Part shown: piece after piece, positions 9,676-19,219 of the stretch
Numbering within the stretch: the stretch's first letter is position 1
How the letters are laid out: each line of letters starts with the position of its first letter
NCBI GenBank assembly: GCA_019359325.1
Contig: JAHHHN010000003.1
Location: forward strand, 124,001 to 188,000
Origin: Mojavia pulchra JT2-VF2
Lineage (GTDB): Bacteria; Cyanobacteriota; Cyanobacteriia; Cyanobacteriales; Nostocaceae
DNA length: 64,000 nt
Direction: 5' to 3'
Notes under the pieces: generated by a model
What the model was told of the DNA's origin: nothing
The model's database searches: none
The model's input: the letters and a program-made list of their open reading frames with translations, nothing else
Translations under genes and position numbers: made by a program

Positions 9676-10402
9676 GGCTGTAATTCGTACAGAGTTTTTG
9701 TGTAAATCTTTTGGTAAACTCGATGTTTTAAAAGATATTTCGACTGAGATTTACCAAGGTGAAGTAGTAGCTATTCTAGGGCCAAGTGGCTCAGGTAAAT
9801 CAACTTTCCTGCGATGCATGAACTTGTTAGAACGCCCCACCAGAGGACGAGTTTACTTTCAAGAATATGAAATTACTGCTCCCAAGGTAAACATTGCCAA
9901 AGTTCGGCAGCGCTTGGTTATGGTGTTTCAACACTTCAATTTGTTTCCCCACATGACGGTGTTGCAAAATGTCACCTACGCCCCGATTAAAGTTAGGGGA
10001 ATAAATCAGAAACAGGCTTCGCAAAAGGGGTTAGAGTTACTTGGCCAGGTAGGATTGGTGGAGAAAGCGGATGTTTACCCCGCAAAACTATCCGGCGGAC
10101 AAAAACAACGAGTTGCGATCGCCCGCGCCCTAGCAATGGAACCAGAGATGATATTGTTTGATGAACCAACCTCTGCCTTAGATCCAGAAATGGTTAAAGA
10201 TGTGCTAGAAGTAATCAAAGCTTTGGCACAAACTGGGATAACAATGGCAATTGTGACTCATGAAATGGGATTTGCCAGAGTCGCCGCCAGCCGAATAATG
10301 TTCCTCGATCAAGGATGTTTGGCAGAAGACACCACACCAAGCGAATTTTTCCACAATCCTCAGTGCGATCGCGCCAAGCAGTTTCTAGAAAAAATGCTGT
10401 AA
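9668..10402 (+). CDS. Amino-acid ABC transporter ATP-binding protein (GlnQ/BgtA type)
   Basis: A 244-residue ABC ATPase with Walker A (GPSGSGKST), Q-loop ([16 protein letters not shown], the amino-acid-transporter form), signature LSGGQKQR, Walker B with catalytic Glu ([12 protein letters not shown]) and switch His (VTHEMGFA). The GTG start at 9668 overlaps the preceding permease stop by 8 bases, so the pair is one operon and one complex at the plasma membrane. In Anabaena 7120 I recall the equivalent ATPase as being encoded apart from the permease; adjacency here would make this a self-contained system. Confidence 0.92.
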   Translation: MSKAVIRTEFLCKSFGKLDVLKDISTEIYQGEVVAILGPSGSGKSTFLRCMNLLERPTRGRVYFQEYEITAPKVNIAKVRQRLVMVFQHFNLFPHMTVLQNVTYAPIKVRGINQKQASQKGLELLGQVGLVEKADVYPAKLSGGQKQRVAIARALAMEPEMILFDEPTSALDPEMVKDVLEVIKALAQTGITMAIVTHEMGFARVAASRIMFLDQGCLAEDTTPSEFFHNPQCDRAKQFLEKML

Positions 10403-10574
10403 CTCAGCACTCAGCACTCAACATTACGACTATTCAAGCTAAGAGACTGCGATCGCAGCCCATATTGTTAAAAATTATCAAAATAATGCCTCGCACTTAC
10501 ATCATTTAAGGAAGGCTGAGAAATGTGTCTGTAGAAAACAGCAGACACTCATCAAATTTTCGACAGCCTTACCT

Positions 10575-13500
10575 ATGAATCGACCTCTAAAAGTTTGTAC
10601 AAACAGTACAGTTCGCTTCTCTACAATTATTGCAACCCTGATATTTTTAATACTTGCTACTGTGTATGGACAGCCAAAAATTTACAGCGCTGTAGCACAA
10701 ACACCAAATACAGATAAAGTCACCCCACCACAACAAAACCGTAAGGCAGAAGCAGATAGACTAGTAGAGACTGGGACTAAGCAGGTTGATGAGAATCAAT
10801 ATGAAGCAGCTTTGCTGTCTTTCCAACAAGCACTAACTATTTATAGAGAAATAAAAGACCGTCAAGGAGAAGGTAAGGCTTTACAAGGTTTAGGTAGTGG
10901 CTATGTTTTCTCAGATAAGAATGAGAAAGGGATAGAGTATTCTCAGCAAAGTTTAGCAGTTGCACGGGAAATCAAAGACCGTCTATTAGAGGGAAAATCT
11001 TTAAGTATTTTGGGTGTAGCGTACAAATCCTTAAAGGAGTACACCAAATCTCTAGATTACCAACAGCAAACACTGGTAATTGCAAGAGAAATTAAAAACG
11101 GTGAACTTGAATCAGATGCATTGCGGCGTTTTGGTCATATTTATTATGCTCAAGAGAATTACCAAAAGGCAACTGATTACTATCAACAAAGCTTGGCAGT
11201 TGCCCAGCAAATTAACAACCGTAAGTTAGCTATTAACGCAATAAAAAGTTTGGCGGATAGTTATAACTCGCTGAAAGATTACCAGAAAGCGATTAATTAC
11301 TCTCAGCAAAGCTTGGCGATCGCGCGGCAGATTAATAACGGTTATTTAGTAGCTTCTGCTCTATTCAGATTGGCGGATTTTTATAATTCACTAAAAGATT
11401 ATCAAAAAGCAATTAATTATTATCAGCAAACTATAGCGATTTCACGAGAAATAAAACGGCGCGATGGTGAGTTAGACAGCCTGTATCGCATAGGAAATAT
11501 TTACTCCAATTCCTTAGATGATTCCCAAAAAGCGATTGATTACTATCAGCAAAGTCTGGCGATCGCAAGAGAAATAAAAAATATCGAATATCAATCTGTA
11601 ACACTGCAAGCCTTGGGGCAGGTTTACAACTATAAACTTAAAGATTATCCACAAGCCATCAAGTTTTATCAGCAAGCATTATTACCAACACGCGAGAGCA
11701 AAAATAAAAACCGTGAATCTGACATTTTATATAACATTGGCAAAGCTTACCAATCTCTGCAAGATAAGCCAAAAGCTATAGATTACTTTCAGCAAAATAT
11801 TAAGGTTAACTTAGAAATTAACAAACTCAATTGTGAATCACGCGATATTTATGCTCTTGGTGGAGCTTACCAAAACTTGGAAGAATATAGTAAAGCAATT
11901 GAGTATTATAATCAAGCACTAGCAATTGAGCGAAAAACTAACAAGCCTGATTGTGAATTAAATACTTTGACTACTATAGGTGACGCTTATAATTATCTTA
12001 AAGAATACCATAAGGCAGTCAATACTTCTCAACAAGCTTTAATAGTCGCAAGAAAAATTAAAGACCGTGAAAGTGAATTTAAAATCCTAGCTTACGGCTT
12101 CGGTAAGGCTTATAATTCATTGCAAGAATATGCAAAAGCTATTGATTATTATCAGCAAAGTGTCGCAGTTGTGCGGGATTTAAAGAAGCGCGATAAAGAA
12201 TCTGATTTATTGAATGATATAGGTAGCATTTACCACGATTCACTTAAAGATTACCCCAAAGCAATTGAATATTTTCAGCAAGCATTAGTTATTGCTCAAG
12301 AAATCAAAAATAGACCATATCAACTCACCTCTATGAGAGGTCTTGGTCTGGCTAATTATAATTTACAGAAATACCAAAAAGCGATTGAATACTATCAGCA
12401 AGCACTAGCTATTGCTGAAGAAATTAAAGACTGGGAAAGACAAACAAAATTGCTAACAAATTTAGGTAATGCTTTTAGTGATATGAAAAACGAACCTCAA
12501 GCAATTACCTATTATCAACAAGCCCTAAAAGTGGCGAGGGAGAGCAAAGACCGAGATTTAGAACAAAATACACTAACGCAAGTCGGCGGGGCTTATTCAT
12601 TCCAATTAGGAAACTTACCCCAAGGCATTAACTACTTTCAGCAAGCCCTAGTAATAGCAAGGGAAACGAAAAATCGTGCTGACGAGGGCAAGATTTTAAT
12701 GCTTTTGGGAAGTGCTTATAACTACATGGGTAACTTGCCAAAAGGATTTGAGCTACTTCAACAAGCGTTATCCATTACTAAAGGAACTGAATTTGAAAGT
12801 GCTGTTTCGGTAAATATTGCTGCTATTTATTTAGCACAGGGAGATTATCTTAAAGCCATTGAATTGAGTCAACAATCCTTAGCAATTGCCAGAGGAGAAA
12901 ATCCCTCAAAAAATGGACAGCAGATTAAAAACCGTGATTTGGAAGGACTAGCATTAGTTATTTTAGGCGCTGCTTACTCTGCTGGACAAAATGATGATCA
13001 AAAAGCCATCGAGTTACTACAACAAGGCTTGACTATTGCGCGGGAAAATAAAAACCGTTTTTTTGAATCGATGGCTTTGAGTTACTTAAGTCTTACTTAT
13101 ATGGGTCTCCAAGAGTACCCCAAAGCTATTGAGTTTGCCAAACAGAGTTTAGCTATTGCCCAAGAAATCAAAAATCCAATGGCAGAATTACTAGCCCTAC
13201 CTTCATTAGGTGGTATTTACACTAATTTAGGAGACTATCAACAAGCAATTTCTTTTTATCAACAAACTCTGACAATTACTCGCAAAACGCAAAATCATTT
13301 AATGGAAGGTATTGCACTGCTATCCTTAGGCGGTATTTATTATCACCAAGGAAATGCCCAAAAAACAATAGAACTGGCACAACAAGCAACAGCCGCATTT
13401 GAGCAAAGTAAAAGTCCTGTAATGAAATCTTTTGCACTATTGAGTTTGAGCGGTGGTTATCAAGGGTTACAAGACTATCCAAAAGCTGTTGCTACAGCCC

Positions 13501-15365
13501 AAGAAGCATTGACTATTGTGAGGAAGCTAAAATTCCGATCGCTAGAGTCTAGTGCTTTAGGCCACTTAGGTTATGTTTACCGCAAATCGGGACAACTTCA
13601 AAAGGCGATATCTTTTTATGAAGAAGCATTAAAAACAAATCCCACTCCCAATATCCCAGGTAGTGGTGCTGGTGCTTTTACAGGTTTAGCACGCGCTTAT
13701 CGCAGTTTGAATCAGCCACAGAAGGCTATTGAATACTATCAAAAAGCTGTTCGTGGGCTAGAGCAAGTGCGGCAAAAAATTCAAGGTTTACCTCCACAGT
13801 TGCAAACATCCTTTCTACAAGCTGGTCGCAAAGGCGAAACTAAGGCAGATACTTACCGAGAATTAGCAGATTTGTTACTTTCTCAAGGTCAGATAGCCCA
13901 AGCACGGCAGGTGTTGGATTTGCTCAAACTACAAGAGTTAAAAGATTATCTGAATATTAGCCAGAGAACTAGCTCGCCGCAACCATCAACTGACCCCAGT
14001 ACCAACGCCATCCTTGATAAAGCAGTAGCATTGGGTAAGGAATTAGACACACTAGAAAAGATTCAACCCTCAAGTAAAAGAACGAGTACCCAACAACAGC
14101 GAATTATTGAATTGAGGAAATTTCAAACAGATATTCGTAAACAGTTTGGTGAATTTATCAAAAATCCAGAAGTGGAAAAACTAGTGGCAGAGTTACAACA
14201 AAGTACTGGTGGAGAAAATATCAACTTAGAAACTCAAGTAAAAACCATTCAGAACAATCTTCAGCGGCTCCAGCAAGATGCAGTAATTCTTTATCCGTTA
14301 GTTCTTAAAGACCGTCTGGAACTAGTGTTAGCAACTCCTTATGGGCCTCCAATTCATCGTACAGTTGCTGTTACTCAAGAACAACTGAACAGCGTTATTG
14401 AGAAATACCGTCGTGATTTGCAAAATCCCACTAGTAAGCCGAAAGTTTCTGCTGGTCAACTTTATGAATGGCTAATTAAACCTATCGAAAAAGACCTAGC
14501 TGAAGCGAAAACAAAAACCATCATTTACGCTCCCGATGGCAAACTGCGTTACATTCCTTTAGCTGCTTTATACGATGGTAAGCAATGGCTGGTGCAACGC
14601 TTCCGCGTCAATAATGTTACTGCTCTGAGCCTGACCAATTTCACCACTAAACCACAGCCACAATTGCAAGTTTTAGCTGCTGCATTTGCTAATTCTCAAC
14701 GTAGCGTCAATATCAAAATTGGCAAACAAGATTTTACTTTTCAAGGGCTACAGTTCGCAGGTCAGGAAGTGGAAGGAATAGCAGCCACAATTCGTGATAC
14801 CAAGAAATTAGTAGATGACCAATTCAACCCAGATATTGTTTATTCAATGAATGACTACAACATTGTGCATTTGGCAACTCACGCCGCTTTTGTAGTTGGT
14901 CAGCCAGAAGATTCTTTTATCGTGTTTGGTAATGGCAAGTATGTTACCCTGCGTGATGTGCAAAACTGGAACCTACCTCACGTAGATTTGGTAGTGCTAA
15001 GTGCTTGCGAAACCGGCTTGGGGGACAAATTAGGCGATGGTAAAGAAATTTTGGGCTTTGGCTACCAAATACAACGAACCGGAGCCAGAGCCGCGATCGC
15101 CAGCTTATGGTCTGTTGACGATGGGGGGACGCAAAATTTAATGGATGCTTTCTATACTGCGCTCCAAAAGCCTAACACCACCAAAGCCGAAGCTTTACAA
15201 GCAGCCCAAATAGCATTAATTACTGGAAATTACGAAGCTTTGAGCCAAAAGCGGGGCATAGTATTAGACCCAATCCCTGACAATAGTCAATTAAAACCAG
15301 CTAGCAATAACCTTAGCCACCCCTACTATTGGGCCCCTTTCATTCTCATCGGTAATGGGTTGTAA
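10575..15365 (+). CDS. Giant TPR-repeat protein with C-terminal CHAT peptidase domain
   Basis: The 1596-residue protein has an N-terminal hydrophobic segment (about 17-35) consistent with export or membrane anchoring. More than twenty tetratricopeptide repeats follow (about 55-1060), with the recurrent YQKAIDYYQQSLAIAREIK theme. A helical linker (about 1070-1230) leads into a CHAT domain (caspase HetF associated with TPRs). The predicted catalytic dyad is intact: His1436 in HLATH and Cys1478 in LSACETGLGD. The fold belongs to the caspase-like clan CD peptidases, which cleave substrates after binding through the repeats. Nostocales carry many such proteins, few with known targets; HetF, needed for heterocyst differentiation, is a relative. 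The gene is monocistronic. Confidence 0.93.
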   Translation: MNRPLKVCTNSTVRFSTIIATLIFLILATVYGQPKIYSAVAQTPNTDKVTPPQQNRKAEADRLVETGTKQVDENQYEAALLSFQQALTIYREIKDRQGEGKALQGLGSGYVFSDKNEKGIEYSQQSLAVAREIKDRLLEGKSLSILGVAYKSLKEYTKSLDYQQQTLVIAREIKNGELESDALRRFGHIYYAQENYQKATDYYQQSLAVAQQINNRKLAINAIKSLADSYNSLKDYQKAINYSQQSLAIARQINNGYLVASALFRLADFYNSLKDYQKAINYYQQTIAISREIKRRDGELDSLYRIGNIYSNSLDDSQKAIDYYQQSLAIAREIKNIEYQSVTLQALGQVYNYKLKDYPQAIKFYQQALLPTRESKNKNRESDILYNIGKAYQSLQDKPKAIDYFQQNIKVNLEINKLNCESRDIYALGGAYQNLEEYSKAIEYYNQALAIERKTNKPDCELNTLTTIGDAYNYLKEYHKAVNTSQQALIVARKIKDRESEFKILAYGFGKAYNSLQEYAKAIDYYQQSVAVVRDLKKRDKESDLLNDIGSIYHDSLKDYPKAIEYFQQALVIAQEIKNRPYQLTSMRGLGLANYNLQKYQKAIEYYQQALAIAEEIKDWERQTKLLTNLGNAFSDMKNEPQAITYYQQALKVARESKDRDLEQNTLTQVGGAYSFQLGNLPQGINYFQQALVIARETKNRADEGKILMLLGSAYNYMGNLPKGFELLQQALSITKGTEFESAVSVNIAAIYLAQGDYLKAIELSQQSLAIARGENPSKNGQQIKNRDLEGLALVILGAAYSAGQNDDQKAIELLQQGLTIARENKNRFFESMALSYLSLTYMGLQEYPKAIEFAKQSLAIAQEIKNPMAELLALPSLGGIYTNLGDYQQAISFYQQTLTITRKTQNHLMEGIALLSLGGIYYHQGNAQKTIELAQQATAAFEQSKSPVMKSFALLSLSGGYQGLQDYPKAVATAQEALTIVRKLKFRSLESSALGHLGYVYRKSGQLQKAISFYEEALKTNPTPNIPGSGAGAFTGLARAYRSLNQPQKAIEYYQKAVRGLEQVRQKIQGLPPQLQTSFLQAGRKGETKADTYRELADLLLSQGQIAQARQVLDLLKLQELKDYLNISQRTSSPQPSTDPSTNAILDKAVALGKELDTLEKIQPSSKRTSTQQQRIIELRKFQTDIRKQFGEFIKNPEVEKLVAELQQSTGGENINLETQVKTIQNNLQRLQQDAVILYPLVLKDRLELVLATPYGPPIHRTVAVTQEQLNSVIEKYRRDLQNPTSKPKVSAGQLYEWLIKPIEKDLAEAKTKTIIYAPDGKLRYIPLAALYDGKQWLVQRFRVNNVTALSLTNFTTKPQPQLQVLAAAFANSQRSVNIKIGKQDFTFQGLQFAGQEVEGIAATIRDTKKLVDDQFNPDIVYSMNDYNIVHLATHAAFVVGQPEDSFIVFGNGKYVTLRDVQNWNLPHVDLVVLSACETGLGDKLGDGKEILGFGYQIQRTGARAAIASLWSVDDGGTQNLMDAFYTALQKPNTTKAEALQAAQIALITGNYEALSQKRGIVLDPIPDNSQLKPASNNLSHPYYWAPFILIGNGL

Positions 15366-15522
15366 CCCAGATTCCGCAGGTGCGATCGTAAATGCTGCAT
15401 TTTAGAAGCATGACAGCATCGCCATTAGATATCAGGGTACAGGATATTGACCAAGTAAGGCATAGTTGCAGGCATCTGTGATGAGATGAATCTAGTATTG
15501 GACTTTCCAAACACTTATCCGT

Positions 15523-16803
15523 TCAAGTTAACCGCACAGCCACACTACCTGCATGAGCTGGTAAACCTTCTGCTTCTGCTAGGGTGATAGCTGCTTTGCC
15601 TATTGTTTCCAATGCCTGTTGATTACATTCCAAATAAGTAATCCGCTTGAGAAAATCGTAGACACTCAAGCCAGAGGCAAAGCGGGCAGAACGTGCTGTA
15701 GGCAACACATGGTTTGGCCCACCTAAATAATCGCCAATTGCTTCTGGTGTATAGCGTCCCAAAAACAGGCTACCAGCACACTTAATTTGGTTAGCAAGCA
15801 ATTGTGGGTTATCTACGCACAATTCCACATGCTCTGGAGCTAGCTGATTTATTAGGGGAATACTTTCTATCAAATCACTTACAAGAATTATGGCTGCGTG
15901 TTGTTGCCAACTGGCAGTAGCCACCTCCCTGGTAGCTAAATTTGTCAAAATCTGCTCAACCGCCTTGATCACTTCCTGAGCAAATGTTTCAGAATCCGTA
16001 ATCAAAATTGACTGCGCACTGGGATCATGTTCTGCTTGTGAGAGCAAATCCCAAGCAATCCAGTTTGGATCATTTTTGCTATCTGCGACAACTAAAATTT
16101 CTGATGGGCCTGCAATACTGTCAATTCCCACCCTGCCAAATACTTGTCGTTTTGCTTCAGCAACATAAGCATTACCAGGGCCGACAATTTTATCGACAGG
16201 AGCAATACTTTCTGTTCCATAAGCTAGTGCTGCTACTGCTTGTGCCCCACCAATACCGTAGATTTCTGTCACGCCAGCAATTTGCGCTGCTGCGAGTACT
16301 GCGGGATTGATTTCACCGCGAGGCATCGGTACTGTCATGACAATTCTATCCACCCCGGCAATTTTGGCAGGTAAGGCATTCATCAATACAGAACTAGGAT
16401 AGCTGGCTCGCCCTCCGGGAACATAAATCCCCACGGTAGCCAGTGCTACCCAATTTAATCCGAGCTTGACCCCTACGGCATCGGTATAGCCAATATCTAG
16501 CGGCAATTGTTTGTGATGAAAAACCGCAATCCGTTCAGCAGCCACCTCTAATGCTGCTTTCACATCAGGGGAACATTGGGCTGCGTGTTCGGCAATAAAG
16601 CTATTACTCAGACGCAAAGACTGTAAGTTGAAGTGGTCAAAGCGGCTTGTATAATCCTTGACTGCGGCATCACCACGCACTTTGACATCAGATAGAATAT
16701 CTCTTACTGTCCCGCTAACATCAACAGTTGCTTCCCGGCGATCGTTCACAAGGGCTTTGAATCTAGCAGAAAAATCTTTGTCGATTGTTTGAAGTAGCTG
16801 CAT
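15523..16803 (-). CDS. hisD: Histidinol dehydrogenase
   Basis: The protein (426 residues from ATG 16803) has the HisD landmarks: GTVRDILSDVKVRGDAAVKDYT, YVPGGRASYPSSVLM, GIGGAQAVAALAYGTESI, DKIVGPGNAYVAEAKR, GIDSIAGPSEILVVAD, LSQAEHDPSAQSIL and AGSLFLGRYTPEAIGDYLGGPNHVLPT (several motifs joined). It carries out the last two steps of histidine synthesis, oxidising histidinol to histidine with NAD and zinc. An in-frame ATG at 16866 would add 21 residues (SLFVPRFQIL...) that do not look like other HisD proteins, so 16803 is preferred. It stands alone, as his genes usually do in cyanobacteria. Confidence 0.95.
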   Translation of the reverse strand: MQLLQTIDKDFSARFKALVNDRREATVDVSGTVRDILSDVKVRGDAAVKDYTSRFDHFNLQSLRLSNSFIAEHAAQCSPDVKAALEVAAERIAVFHHKQLPLDIGYTDAVGVKLGLNWVALATVGIYVPGGRASYPSSVLMNALPAKIAGVDRIVMTVPMPRGEINPAVLAAAQIAGVTEIYGIGGAQAVAALAYGTESIAPVDKIVGPGNAYVAEAKRQVFGRVGIDSIAGPSEILVVADSKNDPNWIAWDLLSQAEHDPSAQSILITDSETFAQEVIKAVEQILTNLATREVATASWQQHAAIILVSDLIESIPLINQLAPEHVELCVDNPQLLANQIKCAGSLFLGRYTPEAIGDYLGGPNHVLPTARSARFASGLSVYDFLKRITYLECNQQALETIGKAAITLAEAEGLPAHAGSVAVRLT

Positions 16804-16965
16804 GGACAGTATTTTAGAAGCGCTAAGGTCAATAAGTATTTGAAATCGGGGTACAAACAATGACATTTTACCCCAAATTTATCCCTAAAAAAGCTTAATT
16901 TTTCAGCATAAATGATATACCATTCTTCAGTTGCTATAGATGTGAATTTTTCTTCGAGACCTTCT

Positions 16966-17625
16966 TCAGTAAATAGCTTTCCAAGCTTCTACAGTTTTTT
17001 TACCTATTTCGCTATCTACCGATTCTCCAGTTTCTGATAAAAGTCTAATACTCACATTTTGAGCAGGTGAATTTTTGAGAGCCGTTGCTAACTCGTTGCT
17101 GACTTTAAATCTACTGTTGTTTCCTTCTAAACGAAAGACGCGATCGCCTAGTTTAATATAGAGATTAGTAATCTTTAGTGTGTTATTAGATACTAAACAC
17201 TCCGGTATTGCTCTAAAGGCGTGGTAGTATGAACCATACGAGCAATTGCGATCGCGGTAAGCTAACAAAAGGCGAACAGAATTCCGGCTCCAAAGGCTAA
17301 TCACGTCAACCCTAGCATTATTATCAATAACGTTTCGCCAGAAATAATTTCGGTCAAAAATCCCCAGATAATTTCCTTCAAAAGGATCGTCAATCCTTAC
17401 AGGCTTTGACCAAGGTACATTCATATCCGTACCCAAAGCCGCCGATTTTACTACTGGTAGTTCCGTAGATGCTGTGGCCATTCTTTGGTTTTCATTAGCT
17501 ACCACTGGCTTGGAGGAAATTATGCTTGCTGTAGCCAAACTCAAAGATGCTAGACTCAATCCTACTCTTGCAAGTCTAGTCAAACTCCCAATTCTTTGAT
17601 TTTTACCCTTAGACTGCATTAACAT
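16966..17625 (-). CDS. Secreted protein of unknown function
   Basis: A 219-residue protein with a signal peptide: basic start (MLMQSKGKNQR), hydrophobic stretch about residues 18-38 (VGLSLASLSLATASII) and a likely cleavage near VVANEN. The mature part has an aromatic-rich centre (DRNYFWRNVIDNNARVD), two cysteines about 14 residues apart (DRNCSYG, PECLV) that could form a disulphide, and a beta-rich end (IYIKLGDRVFRLEGNNSRF type). I do not recognise a family. Location is probably periplasm or outer surface. Two ATG codons (17625 and 17619) are equally plausible starts. Confidence 0.7.
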   Translation of the reverse strand: MLMQSKGKNQRIGSLTRLARVGLSLASLSLATASIISSKPVVANENQRMATASTELPVVKSAALGTDMNVPWSKPVRIDDPFEGNYLGIFDRNYFWRNVIDNNARVDVISLWSRNSVRLLLAYRDRNCSYGSYYHAFRAIPECLVSNNTLKITNLYIKLGDRVFRLEGNNSRFKVSNELATALKNSPAQNVSIRLLSETGESVDSEIGKKTVEAWKAIY

Positions 17626-17954
17626 AACTGAATCAAAAATTTAGCTATTTAACTTATCCGAAAATTAATTATGAGTGCTTATCCTTTATGGGTATTACCT
17701 TAATTCGCAGATGAGCATACTACAAATATAGCTTCAATTTTGATCGTTGCTTATGCAATAAGCTACTCTAAACCAAACTTTACCGAGTGAAGAAATCAAA
17801 CAGACGATTTCACTATTTTCTGACAAAAAGCAGGATAAATGATGAAAATATTATACTTCGTTTTCATGCAGGAAGGCATACAAACCTCCAGCTTTAACCG
17901 TAAGGGATACATCAACCTTGCAGATAATAATATTCACTTACGTAAGTATAAGTT
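17626..17954. other. Intergenic spacer, nothing recognised
   Basis: A 329-base AT-rich spacer between two minus-strand genes. It must hold the promoter of the secreted protein gene. No hairpin, repeat, RNA gene or coding frame stands out. Confidence 0.4.
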
Positions 17955-18257
17955 TTAGTCTAACCGTTTAACTTCAAATCTCTGTAAACCTTCTGGTTGT
18001 TCGTATTCAACCTCAACATTTTTCACCACAGCAGCTGGAGGGCCAGCATGACACCAGCGAATCATCTCTTCCACAACTTCTCGTGACCCTTCAAAGACTG
18101 CTTCCACTCGACTATCAGGGAGATTTCGCACCCAACCTGTTAATCCCAACTGGCTAGCTGTATCTACTGTGGCGTAGCGATAGCCAACTCCTTGAACTCG
18201 GCCAGAAATGATTAAATGGGCACGGATAAGCTTTGGGTGTGGTGTGAAATTCTGCAT
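17955..18257 (-). CDS. acyP: Acylphosphatase
   Basis: A 100-residue acylphosphatase, the normal size. The signature GRVQGVGYRY (substrate phosphate loop with the catalytic Arg, about residues 18-27) and the second motif GWVRNLPDSRVEAVFEGS (catalytic Asn, about 41-58) are both present. It hydrolyses acyl phosphates such as acetyl phosphate and 1,3-bisphosphoglycerate in the cytoplasm. It is a single-gene unit on the minus strand. Confidence 0.92.
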   Translation of the reverse strand: MQNFTPHPKLIRAHLIISGRVQGVGYRYATVDTASQLGLTGWVRNLPDSRVEAVFEGSREVVEEMIRWCHAGPPAAVVKNVEVEYEQPEGLQRFEVKRLD

Positions 18258-18516
18258 TGATTGGTCTATTATTTACGATTTTTAGTCTACTTGGTTTGTC
18301 AATGCACAACTGAGTCTTGGCTGATGGTTCTTACCGCAGATGTGGCTAGGGATAAAATTATCCCTATATTTAGTAGTCTAGCTGGTTAATAGTGATAAAT
18401 TGTTGTTCACTACCTGGATTGCGATCGCTATTAGGATGCATAGAGAACTGTTAACCATCAACTACATCCCCAATTCTCAATTTATTAATGCGTCAATTTG
18501 AAACTTCAACTTGCTT

Positions 18517-18894
18517 ATGTCTAACTTGCCACCACTCAATACAGAAACTATTTGGGCAATTCTCAATGAGACAATTGATGATGCCACAGTCAACCATTTA
18601 GTATGGCACTATTTAGGTTATCGCTACAACAGTGCAAATGAACAATGGGACACTAGCGAAGTAGCGTCAGAATGGCGCGATGAGTACCCACAACCACCAG
18701 ATTTTATTGATAGTCGTCCTGCAACAGTCAAATTGACTCGTTCTATCCCTCAACACAACAAACAAATACTCAAAGAAAAGTTGGGTTTTAAAGGTTACAA
18801 AATTGGCGAATTCGGCCCTCGGCAGACTCGCAGGGCAACAGCTGCGAATTGGTTGTTAAGTTATCTCCAACAAACTAGCGAAGACTTGGGCTAA
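18517..18894 (+). CDS. Cyanobacterial conserved protein, DUF1823-like
   Basis: A soluble 125-residue protein with ETIWAILNETIDDATVNHLVWHYLGYRY near the N-terminus (split here), a tryptophan-rich region around EWRDEYPQPPDFI and a conserved-looking EKLGFKGYKIGEFGPRQTRRA near the C-terminus. I recall this pattern as a small cyanobacterial and plastid family annotated DUF1823, without assigned function; that link is from memory. There is no signal peptide or membrane helix. ATG 18517 is preferred over the TTG two codons earlier. Confidence 0.65.
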   Translation: MSNLPPLNTETIWAILNETIDDATVNHLVWHYLGYRYNSANEQWDTSEVASEWRDEYPQPPDFIDSRPATVKLTRSIPQHNKQILKEKLGFKGYKIGEFGPRQTRRATAANWLLSYLQQTSEDLG

Positions 18895-18902
18895 TTTTAA
18901 GT

Positions 18903-18950
18903 AGCAGATATTTAGGCATATCATGATAATTTTGCCTTCAAATATCTGCT
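18903..18950 (+). terminator. Long hairpin downstream of the DUF1823-like gene
   Basis: AGCAGATATTT (18903-18913) pairs exactly with AAATATCTGCT (18940-18950), and an inner AGGCA/TGCCT pair extends the stem. It starts nine bases after the stop codon and is followed by AT-rich DNA, so it most likely ends the transcript. The remaining 270 bases to the next gene are AT-rich with nothing recognised. Confidence 0.55.
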
Positions 18951-19219
18951 AATTATTTGCTTTTTAAACTTTATTTATGAGTAAAAACCACTCGGCACTG
19001 ATGCTCAAAAGTTTTTACTATAAAATATATTGGTATTCAAAATCAGCAAGTATTTAACTGATTAAATAATTTTCTTTTAGCAAAAATCACCAAATCAAAA
19101 AATTATTACTTTAGATAGACGTATTGCTTAATTAAATATTTCTAGGGAACGATTGGCTAATTTAATAGGAAATCAGAGAATACTTTTACCAAGTATTTCT
19201 ACTTCCAAAAATCACATAT

